A stretch of 64,000 bases of DNA from Paenarthrobacter sp. PH39-S1 (GTDB lineage: Bacteria > Actinomycetota > Actinomycetes > Actinomycetales > Micrococcaceae): NCBI RefSeq assembly GCF_030063245.1, contig NZ_JASISR010000022.1, positions 21,899 through 85,898 of the forward strand, written 5' to 3'. This document shows, piece after piece, positions 56,364-64,000 of this stretch. The first letter of the stretch is position 1. Every line of letters begins with the position of its first letter. Made by a program: the position numbers and the translations under genes. The notes below the pieces were generated by a model that saw only the letters and a list, made by a program, of their open reading frames with translations, did no database searches and had not been told where the DNA came from.

Positions 56364-56999
56364 TCAGGATGGGGTTTCGGCGCGGACAACCTGCAGGATC
56401 CGAAAGGTTTTAGAGGTGCTGAAGCGGCTGACGCCCAGGCCAAGTGCGGGAAACTTGGCGCAGAGATCGGTGCTAATCCAGCGCTGCAGCGAGTCCGCAC
56501 CAAGATTTTTCTGCACCACCAGATACGCGGCACCTCCGGGAGCAAGCCGCGGCAGCCACATGCGCAGCAGCGAATGCAGCTCGTCCTTGCCCACCCTGAT
56601 GGGGGGATTGGACCAGATGGTCTGGAACGTGACCGCCGGATCCACCTCCTCCGGCAGGCTCGCGGTGACATTGTTCAGCCCCAGCGATGTAGCGTTTTCG
56701 TTGGTCAGGGCGATGCAGCGTTCATTGACGTCCACGGCATAGACCCGGGCTGCCGGCGAGCGCAGGGCCAGGGTCAGGGCCATCGGTCCCCAGCCGGAGC
56801 CGATGTCGAGAAGATTTCCGCTCTCTGCGGGCGCTGGTGCATTTTGCAGGAGAATCGTCGTCCCCTTGTCCACGCCGTCCGGGCTGAAGATGCCCGCCGT
56901 CGTGCTCAGATGGCGTTGTTCACCGGCCAGAATCACCTGAAGTGACCGCCGTTTTTCCGGTCCTGCCGGCTGCGCGCTGAAGTAATGATCCGAGCCCAT
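56364..56999 (-). CDS. RsmC-like class I methyltransferase
   Basis: 211-residue small methyltransferase: motif I LLDIGSGWGPMAL, motif II VYAVDVNERC, and NPPIR near 130, the N-P-P-x signature of base N-methyltransferases acting on rRNA. Resembles the C-terminal half of RsmC. Leftward, converging on dapF. It is the last gene before the IS630 insertion. Confidence 0.88.
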   Translation of the reverse strand: MGSDHYFSAQPAGPEKRRSLQVILAGEQRHLSTTAGIFSPDGVDKGTTILLQNAPAPAESGNLLDIGSGWGPMALTLALRSPAARVYAVDVNERCIALTNENATSLGLNNVTASLPEEVDPAVTFQTIWSNPPIRVGKDELHSLLRMWLPRLAPGGAAYLVVQKNLGADSLQRWISTDLCAKFPALGLGVSRFSTSKTFRILQVVRAETPS

Positions 57000-57097
57000 A
57001 GTCCGTCACGTTAGTGTGCCGGTGGCCGAAACGGAATCTGCAGGCGTCCGCTTCCGCCGCCCGCATAATTCCGCCGCCACGACCGGGACCACTGCTA

Positions 57098-57947
57098 GTG
57101 TAGTGACTCAGTTTTGTTTTGTGGCTTGGAGGGCTACGCGTCCGCGGCGGACTTTTTCGATGATGGAGTCGGCGGTCGCTGTCCAAATCAGCGGCGTGGG
57201 GTTCTCGTTGTTGACGCGGATGTAGGCTTCGATTTTCTCGATTAAATCCGGCACCGAGTGGAAGACCCCGCGGCGCAGTGCCCTCTCCGTGAGGTCCCTG
57301 AACCAGCGCTCCACCAGGTTCAGCCAAGAGGAGGAGGTTGGGGTGAAATGCAGGTGAAACCGCGGGTTCTTCTCCAGCCATGCTCTCACGTTCGAATGCT
57401 TATGGGTCGCATAGTTGTCCACTATGAGGTGGATTTGAAGGCCCTTGGGGACCTCCTTCTCGATGGTTTTTAGAAACCCCAGGAATTCATCGTGCCGGTG
57501 CTTGGGCACGTAGGATCCCAGGACCTTTCCCGTGGCGACCTCCAAGGCCGCGAAGAGCGTGGTGGTTCCGTTGCGCTTGTAGTCATGCGTTACGGTCTCG
57601 GCCCGACCCCTGACCATCGGCAGGGACGGTTGGGAACGGTCAAGAGCCTGGATCGAGGTCTTCTCATCCATGCAGAAAACTATCGCGTTACGAACCGAGC
57701 ACGCCAAGCCCGCACCGTCGCCGGGCTTACACCCACCACCCGGGAGATCCACTCGTTAGTGTGCCAGGCCCTCGGCAGCCATCAGGAGAACCTGCGCCCG
57801 CTGCACCTCGCGATGTGAAGCAAGCCGAGACTTGGACAGGGCCTCCAAGACCTGGTGCTGGGCGTCGGTGAGGGTCAATGCGGGAGCTGGGTTCTACATG
57901 TTCCCAGCTTAATCCACAAGTCATAAGCTATTTTGGAGACACACCAC
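57098..57947. mobile_element. Degenerate IS630-family insertion element
   Basis: 850-bp element flanked by TA (57096-57097 and 57948-57949), the target dinucleotide duplicated by IS630/Tc1 elements. Terminal sequences are imperfect inverted repeats (left GTGTAGTGACTC; right end read inward GTGGTGTGTCTC). The transposase inside is broken. The length is short for the family (about 1.1 kb), consistent with an internal deletion of roughly 300 nt. Confidence 0.75.
57108..57899 (-). pseudogene. IS630 transposase, broken
   Basis: Decayed IS630 transposase. The first codon ATG 57899 is followed at once by TAG, then the HTH region NPAPALTLTDAQHQVLEAL and HREVQRAQVLLMAAEGL. A TAA interrupts the frame at 57758-57756, and the next motif VSPATVRAWRARF is in another frame. 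A large internal deletion then joins this to the catalytic part, which is open from 57752: FCMDEKTS, IVDNYATHKH and NLVERWF supply the D-D-E residues. The 214-codon frame alone cannot bind the ends. Confidence 0.85.
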
Positions 57948-57993
57948 TAGCATCATGGACGGATATCTGCTGGGCTTGGCCATGCGCAGGAGC

Positions 57994-58047
57994 GATGACC
58001 TTGCACACCGGCGAGTCAAAGATGACCTTGCACACCGGCGAGTCAAA
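57994..58047 (+). repeat. 27-bp perfect tandem duplication
   Basis: GATGACCTTGCACACCGGCG plus 7 further bases, at 57994-58020 and repeated exactly at 58021-58047, just outside the IS630 right end. No intact gene covers it. Confidence 0.9.
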
Positions 58048-58089
58048 GACGGACGTGTTAACCGAACTAGCCGTGCCCACCCAGGGGAA

Positions 58090-58315
58090 CCGTGGGCGGC
58101 GCCGGTTTGCATCGGATTGGTTCTGTGCTCATTGGCAACGACGAGAACGATCCGCAGGTCCTGTCCGAACTGGTGGTGCCCCGTCCGGTGCGCTCAAGGA
58201 GACTGAGAATCCCTTCAAACCGTATTTACTGATTGATGTCGGAGAGACGATAGGGCCGGCCGCGGCATTCTTTTCTGAGCTGATGGCACGTGGGCGGGAC
58301 ACCCTCCGCGTTTAA
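58090..58315 (+). pseudogene. Degenerate fragment, possibly N-terminus of a tyrosine recombinase
   Basis: One frame reads LIGNDENDPQVLSELVVPRPVRSRRL then stops; the adjacent frame continues KPYLLIDVGETIGPAAAFFSELMARGRDTLR and stops at 58315. The last segment resembles the start of the SAM-like core-binding domain of actinobacterial phage/integron-type recombinases (xFFxELxARG...TLRSY). A frameshift plus early truncation is the simplest reading. Assignment is tentative. Confidence 0.35.
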
Positions 58316-58341
58316 TATGCAGTCGACGCCGAGAACGGCTA

Positions 58342-58689
58342 TCAATTTCTCCCGTCACTTGCATGGAAGCTCGTCGTATCGACGAGTGCACGTCGTTGCG
58401 AAATGGACTTACACGGCTTGAGGTCCTTTTTCGTTAGTTCGTCAGGTGTGAGGTTGGCCAGGAAGCGGTCAAGCTCGCCGCATACCACCCCTAGTTCTTC
58501 CCAGCAGCAAGATTCTGTGCATTGGTCGTCTTCGAGGTAAAGGCCCTCCCATGGAGAACTAGTGATTCTCCCAAAGTGTCCGCAACCCATCGAGCCCGAT
58601 TCCCAAATGCGGTCCGGGACATCGGCTACCCGTTCTAGAGAGGGCCGATGGACGAAGGCTTTGTTGTTTACACGGTAATCTATTGACAT
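58342..58689 (-). CDS. Small hypothetical protein with clustered cysteines
   Basis: 115 residues, unrecognised. It has five Cys: MGCGHF, DDQCTESCCWEELGVVC and a late KPCKS. The ATG at 58689 follows GAGAGGAAC at good spacing, which supports real expression. It lies in an accessory zone of lower coding density, transcribed toward the IS630 debris. It could bind metal through the Cys cluster; this is speculation. Confidence 0.5.
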   Translation of the reverse strand: MSIDYRVNNKAFVHRPSLERVADVPDRIWESGSMGCGHFGRITSSPWEGLYLEDDQCTESCCWEELGVVCGELDRFLANLTPDELTKKDLKPCKSISQRRALVDTTSFHASDGRN

Positions 58690-58981
58690 TGCGTGTTCCT
58701 CTCGATTTCTATCTGACAATGCCGGGGTCGTCTGCTGCCTTGTGCATTGCAGGCTTTCAAAAAGCCGCCACCACTGTGGCGACCACTGTGTTGATGCGCC
58801 TTCGGTTCCCGTTGCCGTTGTCGGGATTTACCTTCAGAGCGCGCGAGTGGAGAAGACGAGATTATCCGTGGCACTGTCATGTTGCTCTGGTCGCTGAGGC
58901 ACCATTTTGCCACTGCCTCAGCTGCCAACAACCCGCTTGCTCAGGCAAGGTGGTGCTGGCAGCCGGACGGTGGAACAGAAT
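58690..58981. other. Gene-poor spacer
   Basis: 292 nt upstream of the small Cys protein and downstream of the MFS gene. Both strands have open frames of 80-100 codons but none with a ribosome site or recognisable protein. Confidence 0.4.
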
Positions 58982-60358
58982 CTAGCCGTTGTCGACGGGG
59001 AGAAGGGGTTTCTTGACATTGATTGATGATGCTTTCATGGCCTCTGCAGCCGCGATATCGTCGCGGAGCAAGTCGATGCCTTTGGTCTCCTTGATCGTCA
59101 TCATGGTTCCCAGACCAACGACACCTATGAGGATGAGGTAGATGGCGGGAAGCATGGTGTTGCCTGTGGCGGCGATGCCCCAGGTGAGGACGTAAGGCAC
59201 AGTGCCGGCAAAGATCGCGGCAACAACGCTGTAGGCAATGGACAGGCCTGACTGCCTGGTCCGGGTGGGAAATAGTTCCGCGGCGGTCACCGCGTGCACA
59301 CCGAGGATGATAGCCAGGATGATGCCGAGGCCCACGGTGCTCACCATGCCTGCCCACGGTGTGCCGGACTGCATGATGGCGAACAACGGGTACGAGAAGA
59401 TCACCAGCAGGGCAGCCGAACCGATTAGCAGCGGCTTGCGCCCGTAGCGGTCGGACATGGAACCGAATATCGGAACGAGTATTATTGCGGTGATAGAGGC
59501 TACCGTCGAGAGCAGCGCTGCACTTGAGGCTGTCCATCCGAGAACTTCCTCTTGGTACGTGAGCAGATAGACGAGGACGATGTAGAACGCCACCTGCATC
59601 ATGATCTCGATACCGCTGGTCTGCAAGAGCTGTTTCCAGTTCCGCGTAAACACCTCTTTGATGGGACTTTTCGAGATGCTCTCCAACTCGGCGAGGGAGC
59701 GGAATTCGGGAGTGTCTTCGATCTTATTGCGGATATAGAAGCCGATGACGCCTAGGGGTGCGGTCAAGATAAAGGGAATGCGCCATCCCCAAGCGTGCAG
59801 CGAATCCGTCGTCAAGAGGGTATTGAGCAGCACCACCGTAAGCGAAGCAAGCAAAAAGCCGAGGAGGCTGCCTACTTCAATCCAGCTCACACCGAAACCG
59901 CGCCGTTTTGTAGGAGAATATTCGGCCAAGAAGGCCGCAGCGCTACCAAACTCGCCGCCAGCAGCGAGGCCTTGGACCATGCGGGCCAAAATCAGGAGGA
60001 CTGGGGCCCAGATGCCGATGGTGTTGTAGCTGGGCAATAGACCGAGCATCAGCGTCGATGCTGCCATGGCCAGGATGACCACGGAGAGAGTCCTCTTGCG
60101 GCCCAGCCGGTCTCCGAGAGCGCCGAAGATAAGGGCGCCTATGGGGCGAACGCCAAACGAGATCGCAAAAACCGCGAAGACGGCCAGTAGGGCGGCCGTC
60201 TTGTCTTGCTGCGGGAAGAAGACGAAAGCTATGGTTCCGGCGAGGTAGGCGTAGATCGCCCAATCGAACCAATGGACTAGAACACCGATGGAGCCGGCGG
60301 CGACGCTTTTGCGTAAGCTTTTTTGAGAAACTTCTACTTCTGACGGCGTTGTATTCAC
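58982..60358 (-). CDS. MFS transporter, metabolite:H+ symporter (MHS/ShiA-ProP-like)
   Basis: 458 residues with 12 membrane helices. The MHS-type motifs are GDRLGRKRTL after helix 2, DRYGRKPLL after helix 8 and the FGSAAAFLAEYSPTKRRGF segment. The family imports organic acids and aromatic or zwitterionic compounds with protons. GTG 60358 is chosen because GGAGG precedes it by 5 nt; the open frame continues upstream to 60469. Substrate unknown; nearby LysR and reductase genes suggest a catabolic compound. Confidence 0.88.
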   Translation of the reverse strand: MNTTPSEVEVSQKSLRKSVAAGSIGVLVHWFDWAIYAYLAGTIAFVFFPQQDKTAALLAVFAVFAISFGVRPIGALIFGALGDRLGRKRTLSVVILAMAASTLMLGLLPSYNTIGIWAPVLLILARMVQGLAAGGEFGSAAAFLAEYSPTKRRGFGVSWIEVGSLLGFLLASLTVVLLNTLLTTDSLHAWGWRIPFILTAPLGVIGFYIRNKIEDTPEFRSLAELESISKSPIKEVFTRNWKQLLQTSGIEIMMQVAFYIVLVYLLTYQEEVLGWTASSAALLSTVASITAIILVPIFGSMSDRYGRKPLLIGSAALLVIFSYPLFAIMQSGTPWAGMVSTVGLGIILAIILGVHAVTAAELFPTRTRQSGLSIAYSVVAAIFAGTVPYVLTWGIAATGNTMLPAIYLILIGVVGLGTMMTIKETKGIDLLRDDIAAAEAMKASSINVKKPLLPVDNG

Positions 60359-60615
60359 GGTGCCTCCTGGACGAAGATATCTGGTTTCCTTGGACATCCG
60401 GTGGTGACTTCGTCTACGAGGGAGACGGTAAATTTGGTCCACAGGGCCAGAATCTACCTGATTATCCACGGGAAACGGATCCGGAGTGTTGGGGAGGTTG
60501 CTAGATAAACTTTGTGCCGTCCGTCACTATCTGTCTAATTGAATCTCGAGTTCCACTGCATCGTATTTCACGATGTAGCGACGGTAGCGACCCTGCTGGC
60601 CGTCGTTAAAACGAT

Positions 60616-61530
60616 TTAGCTCATGCCGGGTATGGTGGCGATCTGTTGTTGAACCGCCGCGATAATGGCTTGGGCGCGCGCCGTTTGGCGTGTCGTGGAC
60701 AGTGCTGCCAGCACAACGGGAAGTAGCGGCACGTCATCGATTATTTCCACGGTGGCCACCTCCGCGCCATCGTAGGTAAGCGTGTGCCGCGGGCGTTGGT
60801 GCAGAATGGCATAACCGTGGCCGTTAGCAACGAAGGTGCGTACGGTTTCGAAGTCTGCGGAACGGAATGTGACCTCCGGTTGTAAGTTCGCGGTCTTCCA
60901 GATGGAGTTCATCAGTTCAGGGGTGTTGGGCAGGTCAAGAAGGATGAAGGGGAATCCGTTCATCTCCCTCAGCGACACCGCAGCCCGCCCTGCCAGAGGG
61001 TGAGTGAGCGGCAGCGCGACATAGGGGCGAATGCTGCTCACGGCCAAGGTGGTGACCGATTCGGGTATGCCTCCCATGTCATACATGAGTGCCAGATCGG
61101 CCCGCCCCTGGAGCAGGGCCTCGATGCACCCCTTCGCGTCGGTCTCGATGACATCAACGTCCAGTGCAGGATAGTCGTTGCGAAGCCGGGCCAAGATGCC
61201 GGGAAGCAGAAATGGGGTCAAGGTTCGATAGCAGGCAAAACGGACCCGACCACGGATTGTGCGTTGTTCCCGCTGAGCGGTTTCAACCGCTTCTTCGAGC
61301 TGTTCTAGAATCCCTCGCGCTTTCATCAGGAATAGTTCACCAGTGGGCGTGAGCTGCAGCCCCTTGGCATGATGGCGAATAAAGAGTGACTGTCCGATAC
61401 GGCGTTCAAGTTTGGCGATGGCCGTGGACACGGCGGACTGGGTAGTGTGCAGGTTCTCGGCCGCACCGGTCATGGATAGCCGAGCGGCCGTCTCAGTGAA
61501 ATACCTCAGTTGCGTCAGGGTGATGTCCAT
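60616..61530 (-). CDS. LysR family transcriptional regulator
   Basis: 304-residue LysR protein: HTH at 2-60 (LTQLRYFTETAARLSMTGAAENLHTTQSAVSTAIAKLERRIGQSLF) and a periplasmic-binding-like effector domain. It is divergent from the DJ-1/reductase operon with a 212-nt intergenic region, the usual arrangement for control of the neighbouring operon, and it also lies upstream of the MFS gene in the same direction. Confidence 0.92.
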   Translation of the reverse strand: MDITLTQLRYFTETAARLSMTGAAENLHTTQSAVSTAIAKLERRIGQSLFIRHHAKGLQLTPTGELFLMKARGILEQLEEAVETAQREQRTIRGRVRFACYRTLTPFLLPGILARLRNDYPALDVDVIETDAKGCIEALLQGRADLALMYDMGGIPESVTTLAVSSIRPYVALPLTHPLAGRAAVSLREMNGFPFILLDLPNTPELMNSIWKTANLQPEVTFRSADFETVRTFVANGHGYAILHQRPRHTLTYDGAEVATVEIIDDVPLLPVVLAALSTTRQTARAQAIIAAVQQQIATIPGMS

Positions 61531-61742
61531 GTCATCAGCTTAGTGTGCAGTTGTTCCTCCCAATCGAACACTTTTTACCCAGCCATGCGTACGAGGAGGG
61601 ACCAAAAAGTATCGGATTATTGCCGCCAGCGCCGACCAAACGGTGGCAGGAGGCAGCCGACCAAAATATTTTCATTGACAAACTGTTCTCTTACACAGAA
61701 CAATGAACCATATGTATATGTGATCATCGAAGGGACGCACCC

Positions 61743-62315
61743 ATGGAACCCAAAACCGCCAAGGTCGCTATATTGACTGCCGACTTCTTCGAAGAGTCGG
61801 AACTAATTTTTCCTTACTACCGCTTGCTCGGACAGGTACAACGAGTAGTTGTGGCAACGCCGGACCGCCGTCCAGCCAAGGGCAAGGGCGGGTTAAGTCA
61901 GTTTGCTGCGCAGGCCTCCTTTAGCGAGCTTTCCGCGGACGACTTCGACGCCGTGATCGTTCCAGGAGGTTTCGCCCCGGACATAGTTCGGCGCAGCAAT
62001 GACGCGTTGGCTTTCCTGACCCGGATGGATCAGGTAGGGAAACCGGTCGGGATGATTTGCCATGGAGCGTGGGTGGCCCTGACGGCGGGGCTTCTCGGCG
62101 GCCGTACTCTCACAAGTGCGCCGTCTATTCGACCGGAAGTCGAGGGCGCCGGGGCGACGTGGATCGACCAGCCCGTTGTTGTTGACGGTAATATGGTTAC
62201 CTCGCGCTTGCCGCAGGATCTTGACACCTGGATGGAGGCTTTCTTGGATGTCTTGTCCGCCGGTGCGTCTCAACTGGCTACTGCTGGGGCACGCTCGGAA
62301 GGACTGGCGCTATGA
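61743..62315 (+). CDS. DJ-1/PfpI superfamily protein
   Basis: 190-residue class I glutamine-amidotransferase-like protein of the DJ-1/PfpI group. Nucleophile elbow Cys106 in MICHGAW with a His next to it; the N-terminal Glu region DFFEESEL and DAVIVPGGFAPD are typical. Members include glyoxalase III, chaperone-like and isonitrile-hydratase-like enzymes. It overlaps the following reductase by ATGA, so the two are made together. Confidence 0.87.
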   Translation: MEPKTAKVAILTADFFEESELIFPYYRLLGQVQRVVVATPDRRPAKGKGGLSQFAAQASFSELSADDFDAVIVPGGFAPDIVRRSNDALAFLTRMDQVGKPVGMICHGAWVALTAGLLGGRTLTSAPSIRPEVEGAGATWIDQPVVVDGNMVTSRLPQDLDTWMEAFLDVLSAGASQLATAGARSEGLAL

Positions 62316-63316
62316 CTAGGCTGGCCGAAATTCCGCAACTGCCAGCAGTTGACCACGAGGAAATCTTCGACGTGCGGATATCTGATCGGCGCTTCGTGGG
62401 GGAAGACATCGTAGCCCTGACACTGCGCCGCGACGACGGGGAATTGTTTCCCGCATGGGAACCGGGTTCCCACATCGATGTCTTCCTTGGAAAGGATGTC
62501 AACGGCGACCCGCTTTCGCGGCAGTACTCCTTGTGGGGGCCAGTTGAAGACCGCACTGCCTGGCGGATCGGAGTGCTGAAGGATCCGAAGTCACGTGGAG
62601 GATCCCAGCGAGTGCACGACCAGCTTCTCGAGGGCGTCGTCCTGCAAGTGCGCGGGGCACGCAACCATTTCCAGATGGAACCGGCCGAGTCCTACATATT
62701 TATTGCCGGAGGAATCGGCATAACACCGATACTGCCCATGGTGAAGCAGGCCGAGCGTCAAGGGGTTCCCTGGAAGCTCTATTATCTGGCCCGAAACCGT
62801 GAACGTCTGGCCCTGTTGGAAGAGATTTCTAAGCTGCCGGCACAACACGTGATCCTGCATTGCGATGACGAACAGGGCATGATCGATTTGGCTGGTATCA
62901 CCTCCACTCTCGGGACAAGCGAGCATGTTTACGCATGCGGTCCGGGACCCTTGCTGGACGTCTTGGACACGATGTCTCAGGAATCGGGACGGTGGACGTT
63001 CCACTGCGAACGATTCGCCGCGGCGACCGTCGCTCCGGGAAGAACCGAATTGCCTTTCGAAGTGCTTCTCGCCAAATCTGGGACGAATCACCAGATTCCC
63101 GCAGGGGTCTCGTGCCTGAAGGTTCTTAGAGAGTCTGGCGTAAACGTTGATTGGTCCTGCAGCGAGGGAGTATGTGGCACCTGCGAGACGGAAGTCTTGG
63201 AAGGAGAACCTGATCACCGCGACTCCGTGTTGACGGCGGAAGAACGTGCCGCCAATGAGACCATGATGATCTGCGTTTCACGGGCGCACAGCCCGAAGAT
63301 CGTCCTCAACCTTTAG
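62312..63316 (+). CDS. VanB/PDR-type flavin-[2Fe-2S] reductase
   Basis: 334 residues in phthalate-dioxygenase-reductase order: flavin domain (SRQYSLWG), NAD domain (AGGIGITPILPM, ACGPGPLLD) and C-terminal plant-type [2Fe-2S] ferredoxin with Cys283, Cys288, Cys291 and Cys321 (CSEGVCGTC). Such proteins feed electrons to Rieske oxygenases such as vanillate demethylase. No oxygenase gene is within the window. ATG overlaps the DJ-1 stop. Confidence 0.92.
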   Translation: MTRLAEIPQLPAVDHEEIFDVRISDRRFVGEDIVALTLRRDDGELFPAWEPGSHIDVFLGKDVNGDPLSRQYSLWGPVEDRTAWRIGVLKDPKSRGGSQRVHDQLLEGVVLQVRGARNHFQMEPAESYIFIAGGIGITPILPMVKQAERQGVPWKLYYLARNRERLALLEEISKLPAQHVILHCDDEQGMIDLAGITSTLGTSEHVYACGPGPLLDVLDTMSQESGRWTFHCERFAAATVAPGRTELPFEVLLAKSGTNHQIPAGVSCLKVLRESGVNVDWSCSEGVCGTCETEVLEGEPDHRDSVLTAEERAANETMMICVSRAHSPKIVLNL

Positions 63317-63587
63317 ACAGATATGACGGCCGTGTGGGAAAAGATCCCACTCGACCATAGGCGGTCCATATCTTTGCAGGAAACCGAAGCGCCGCGACGC
63401 CCCATCACCGCGTCAGAGCTCTCCTTCGGCTGGGTAGTTGCAAAAGCGATCGCAGAAAAGACTCGCCGCCGGCATCCCCAGGGCCATCGTGTCGTGCAAC
63501 TTCCTGGTCCAGATCCCCAAGCCGAAGGGCCCCCGGCCCAGACGCTTGCCACTGCTTGCCCTAAGGCCCAGGGCTCCTGACGGTGAT
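63317..63587. other. Spacer after the reductase, no gene assigned
   Basis: 271 nt with an 85-codon rightward frame (KIPLDHRRSISLQETEAPRRP onward) that has no ribosome binding site and no recognisable family. Could be remnant sequence. Confidence 0.35.
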
Positions 63588-63869
63588 TTAGTTTTTGTTT
63601 GCCTGTTTGGTGTTTTTGATGGTGTAGCGCAGGATCAGGTCGGTGCCCGGATAGCGGGTTTCGGTGGTGGTGAGGTGGTCGCGCAGCTCTCCGATGGCTT
63701 TGGTTGCCCGTGCGGTGGGGAGCGGGTTTAGCCGGATGGTGAGGAAGCCGGGAGTTGTGGTGTCGATGTCGCCGCTGGTGTTCAGTGCTGACCTGATGAG
63801 GGTGTGTGCTTCTTGGCTGGCGCGGGCGTAGCTGGTGTTGGTTCGGATTTCCCGGGCGAGGGTCATCAT
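63588..63869 (-). pseudogene. C-terminal fragment of a transposase-family protein
   Basis: 93 codons: ARASQEAHTLIRSALNTSGDID ... TIRLNPLPTARATKAIGELRDHLTTTETRYPGTDLILRYTIKN. This resembles the C-terminus of a widespread family of putative transposases in Arthrobacter relatives. The frame continues upstream (ESTKAGTLHTM) to about 63896 and then ends near the IS3-family element, which appears to have truncated it. Confidence 0.45.
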
Positions 63870-63903
63870 GGTGTGGAGTGTTCCCGCTTTTGTGGACTCG
63901 AGA

Positions 63904-64000
63904 TTAAGCCGCGAGTTCGTGAATTGATTTATAGCCTAACTCATATTCGAGCGGTGTCAAATAGCCGTTAGCTGAATGACGGCGCCGCGTGTTGTAATAG
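63904..64000 (-). CDS. IS3-family transposase, C-terminal fragment (cut by window edge)
   Basis: The leftward frame reads YYNTRRRHSANGYLTPLEYE then LGYKSIHELAA and stops at 63904. The YNxxRxHSANGYLTPxxYE block is the hallmark end of IS3-family orfB (DDE integrase). The rest lies outside the window. Confidence 0.85.
   Translation of the reverse strand, partial: YYNTRRRHSANGYLTPLEYELGYKSIHELAA

Noticed and set aside
1..64000. tRNA, rRNA and CRISPR arrays
   Set aside because: No cloverleaf, rRNA segment or regularly spaced direct repeats of CRISPR type were recognised; the tandem repeats found are contiguous without spacers. A covariance-model scan would be needed to exclude small RNAs.

Overview
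The window is about 64 kb of high-GC chromosome from an actinobacterium. Gene order (rimP-nusA-ylxR-infB-rbfA-truB-ribF-rpsO-pnp; dapB-dapA-rnj-ftsK-pgsA-cinA-clgR-recA-recX-miaB-miaA-dapF), GTG/TTG starts, tightly coupled operons and the protein types (DUF4439, DUF3046, ClgR, MopI-type HTH-TOBE) point to the Micrococcaceae, Arthrobacter in the broad sense. I cannot name the species.

Layout. 1-4.3 kb: a TauE/SafE permease cut by the window edge, an APH(6)-like kinase, a VIT/CCC1 transporter and a very long DUF4439 ferritin-like membrane protein. 4.4-20.8 kb: the translation/RNA block (rimP, nusA, ylxR, infB, rbfA, truB, ribF, rpsO, pnp, M16 peptidase), interrupted by a Tat-exported arylsulfotransferase-like protein, two small membrane proteins and a tandem GNAT protein. 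20.9-37.2 kb: a molybdenum island with moaD-moaA, two different sulfite-oxidase-family enzymes, modCBA behind an HTH-TOBE regulator, and moeA-moaC-mog-moaE. Together these import molybdate, build the cofactor and use it. The island also carries decay: a methyltransferase pseudogene, a response-regulator stub and a modB whose 5' end is out of frame. 37.2-57.0 kb: lysine/DAP synthesis (dapB, dapA, dapF), RNase J, FtsK, PgsA, CinA, ClgR, RecA/RecX and tRNA-modification genes, with an eroded SGNH hydrolase between two dap genes.

57.1-64 kb is accessory: a shortened IS630 element with TA flanks, recombinase-like debris, a small Cys-containing unknown protein, an MHS-type MFS transporter, a LysR regulator divergent from a DJ-1/PfpI protein coupled to a VanB-type reductase, a transposase fragment, and the end of an IS3-family transposase running off the window.

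The most informative observations are the gene-decay events, each traced to a deletion or single-base indel; repeats at gene ends, one carrying the gene's own stop codon; an 18-bp perfect palindrome upstream of clgR; a likely LexA box upstream of recA; and the reductase operon with no oxygenase partner in view. I did not find a clearly new multi-gene defence or metabolic system, and no tRNA, rRNA or CRISPR array was recognised.
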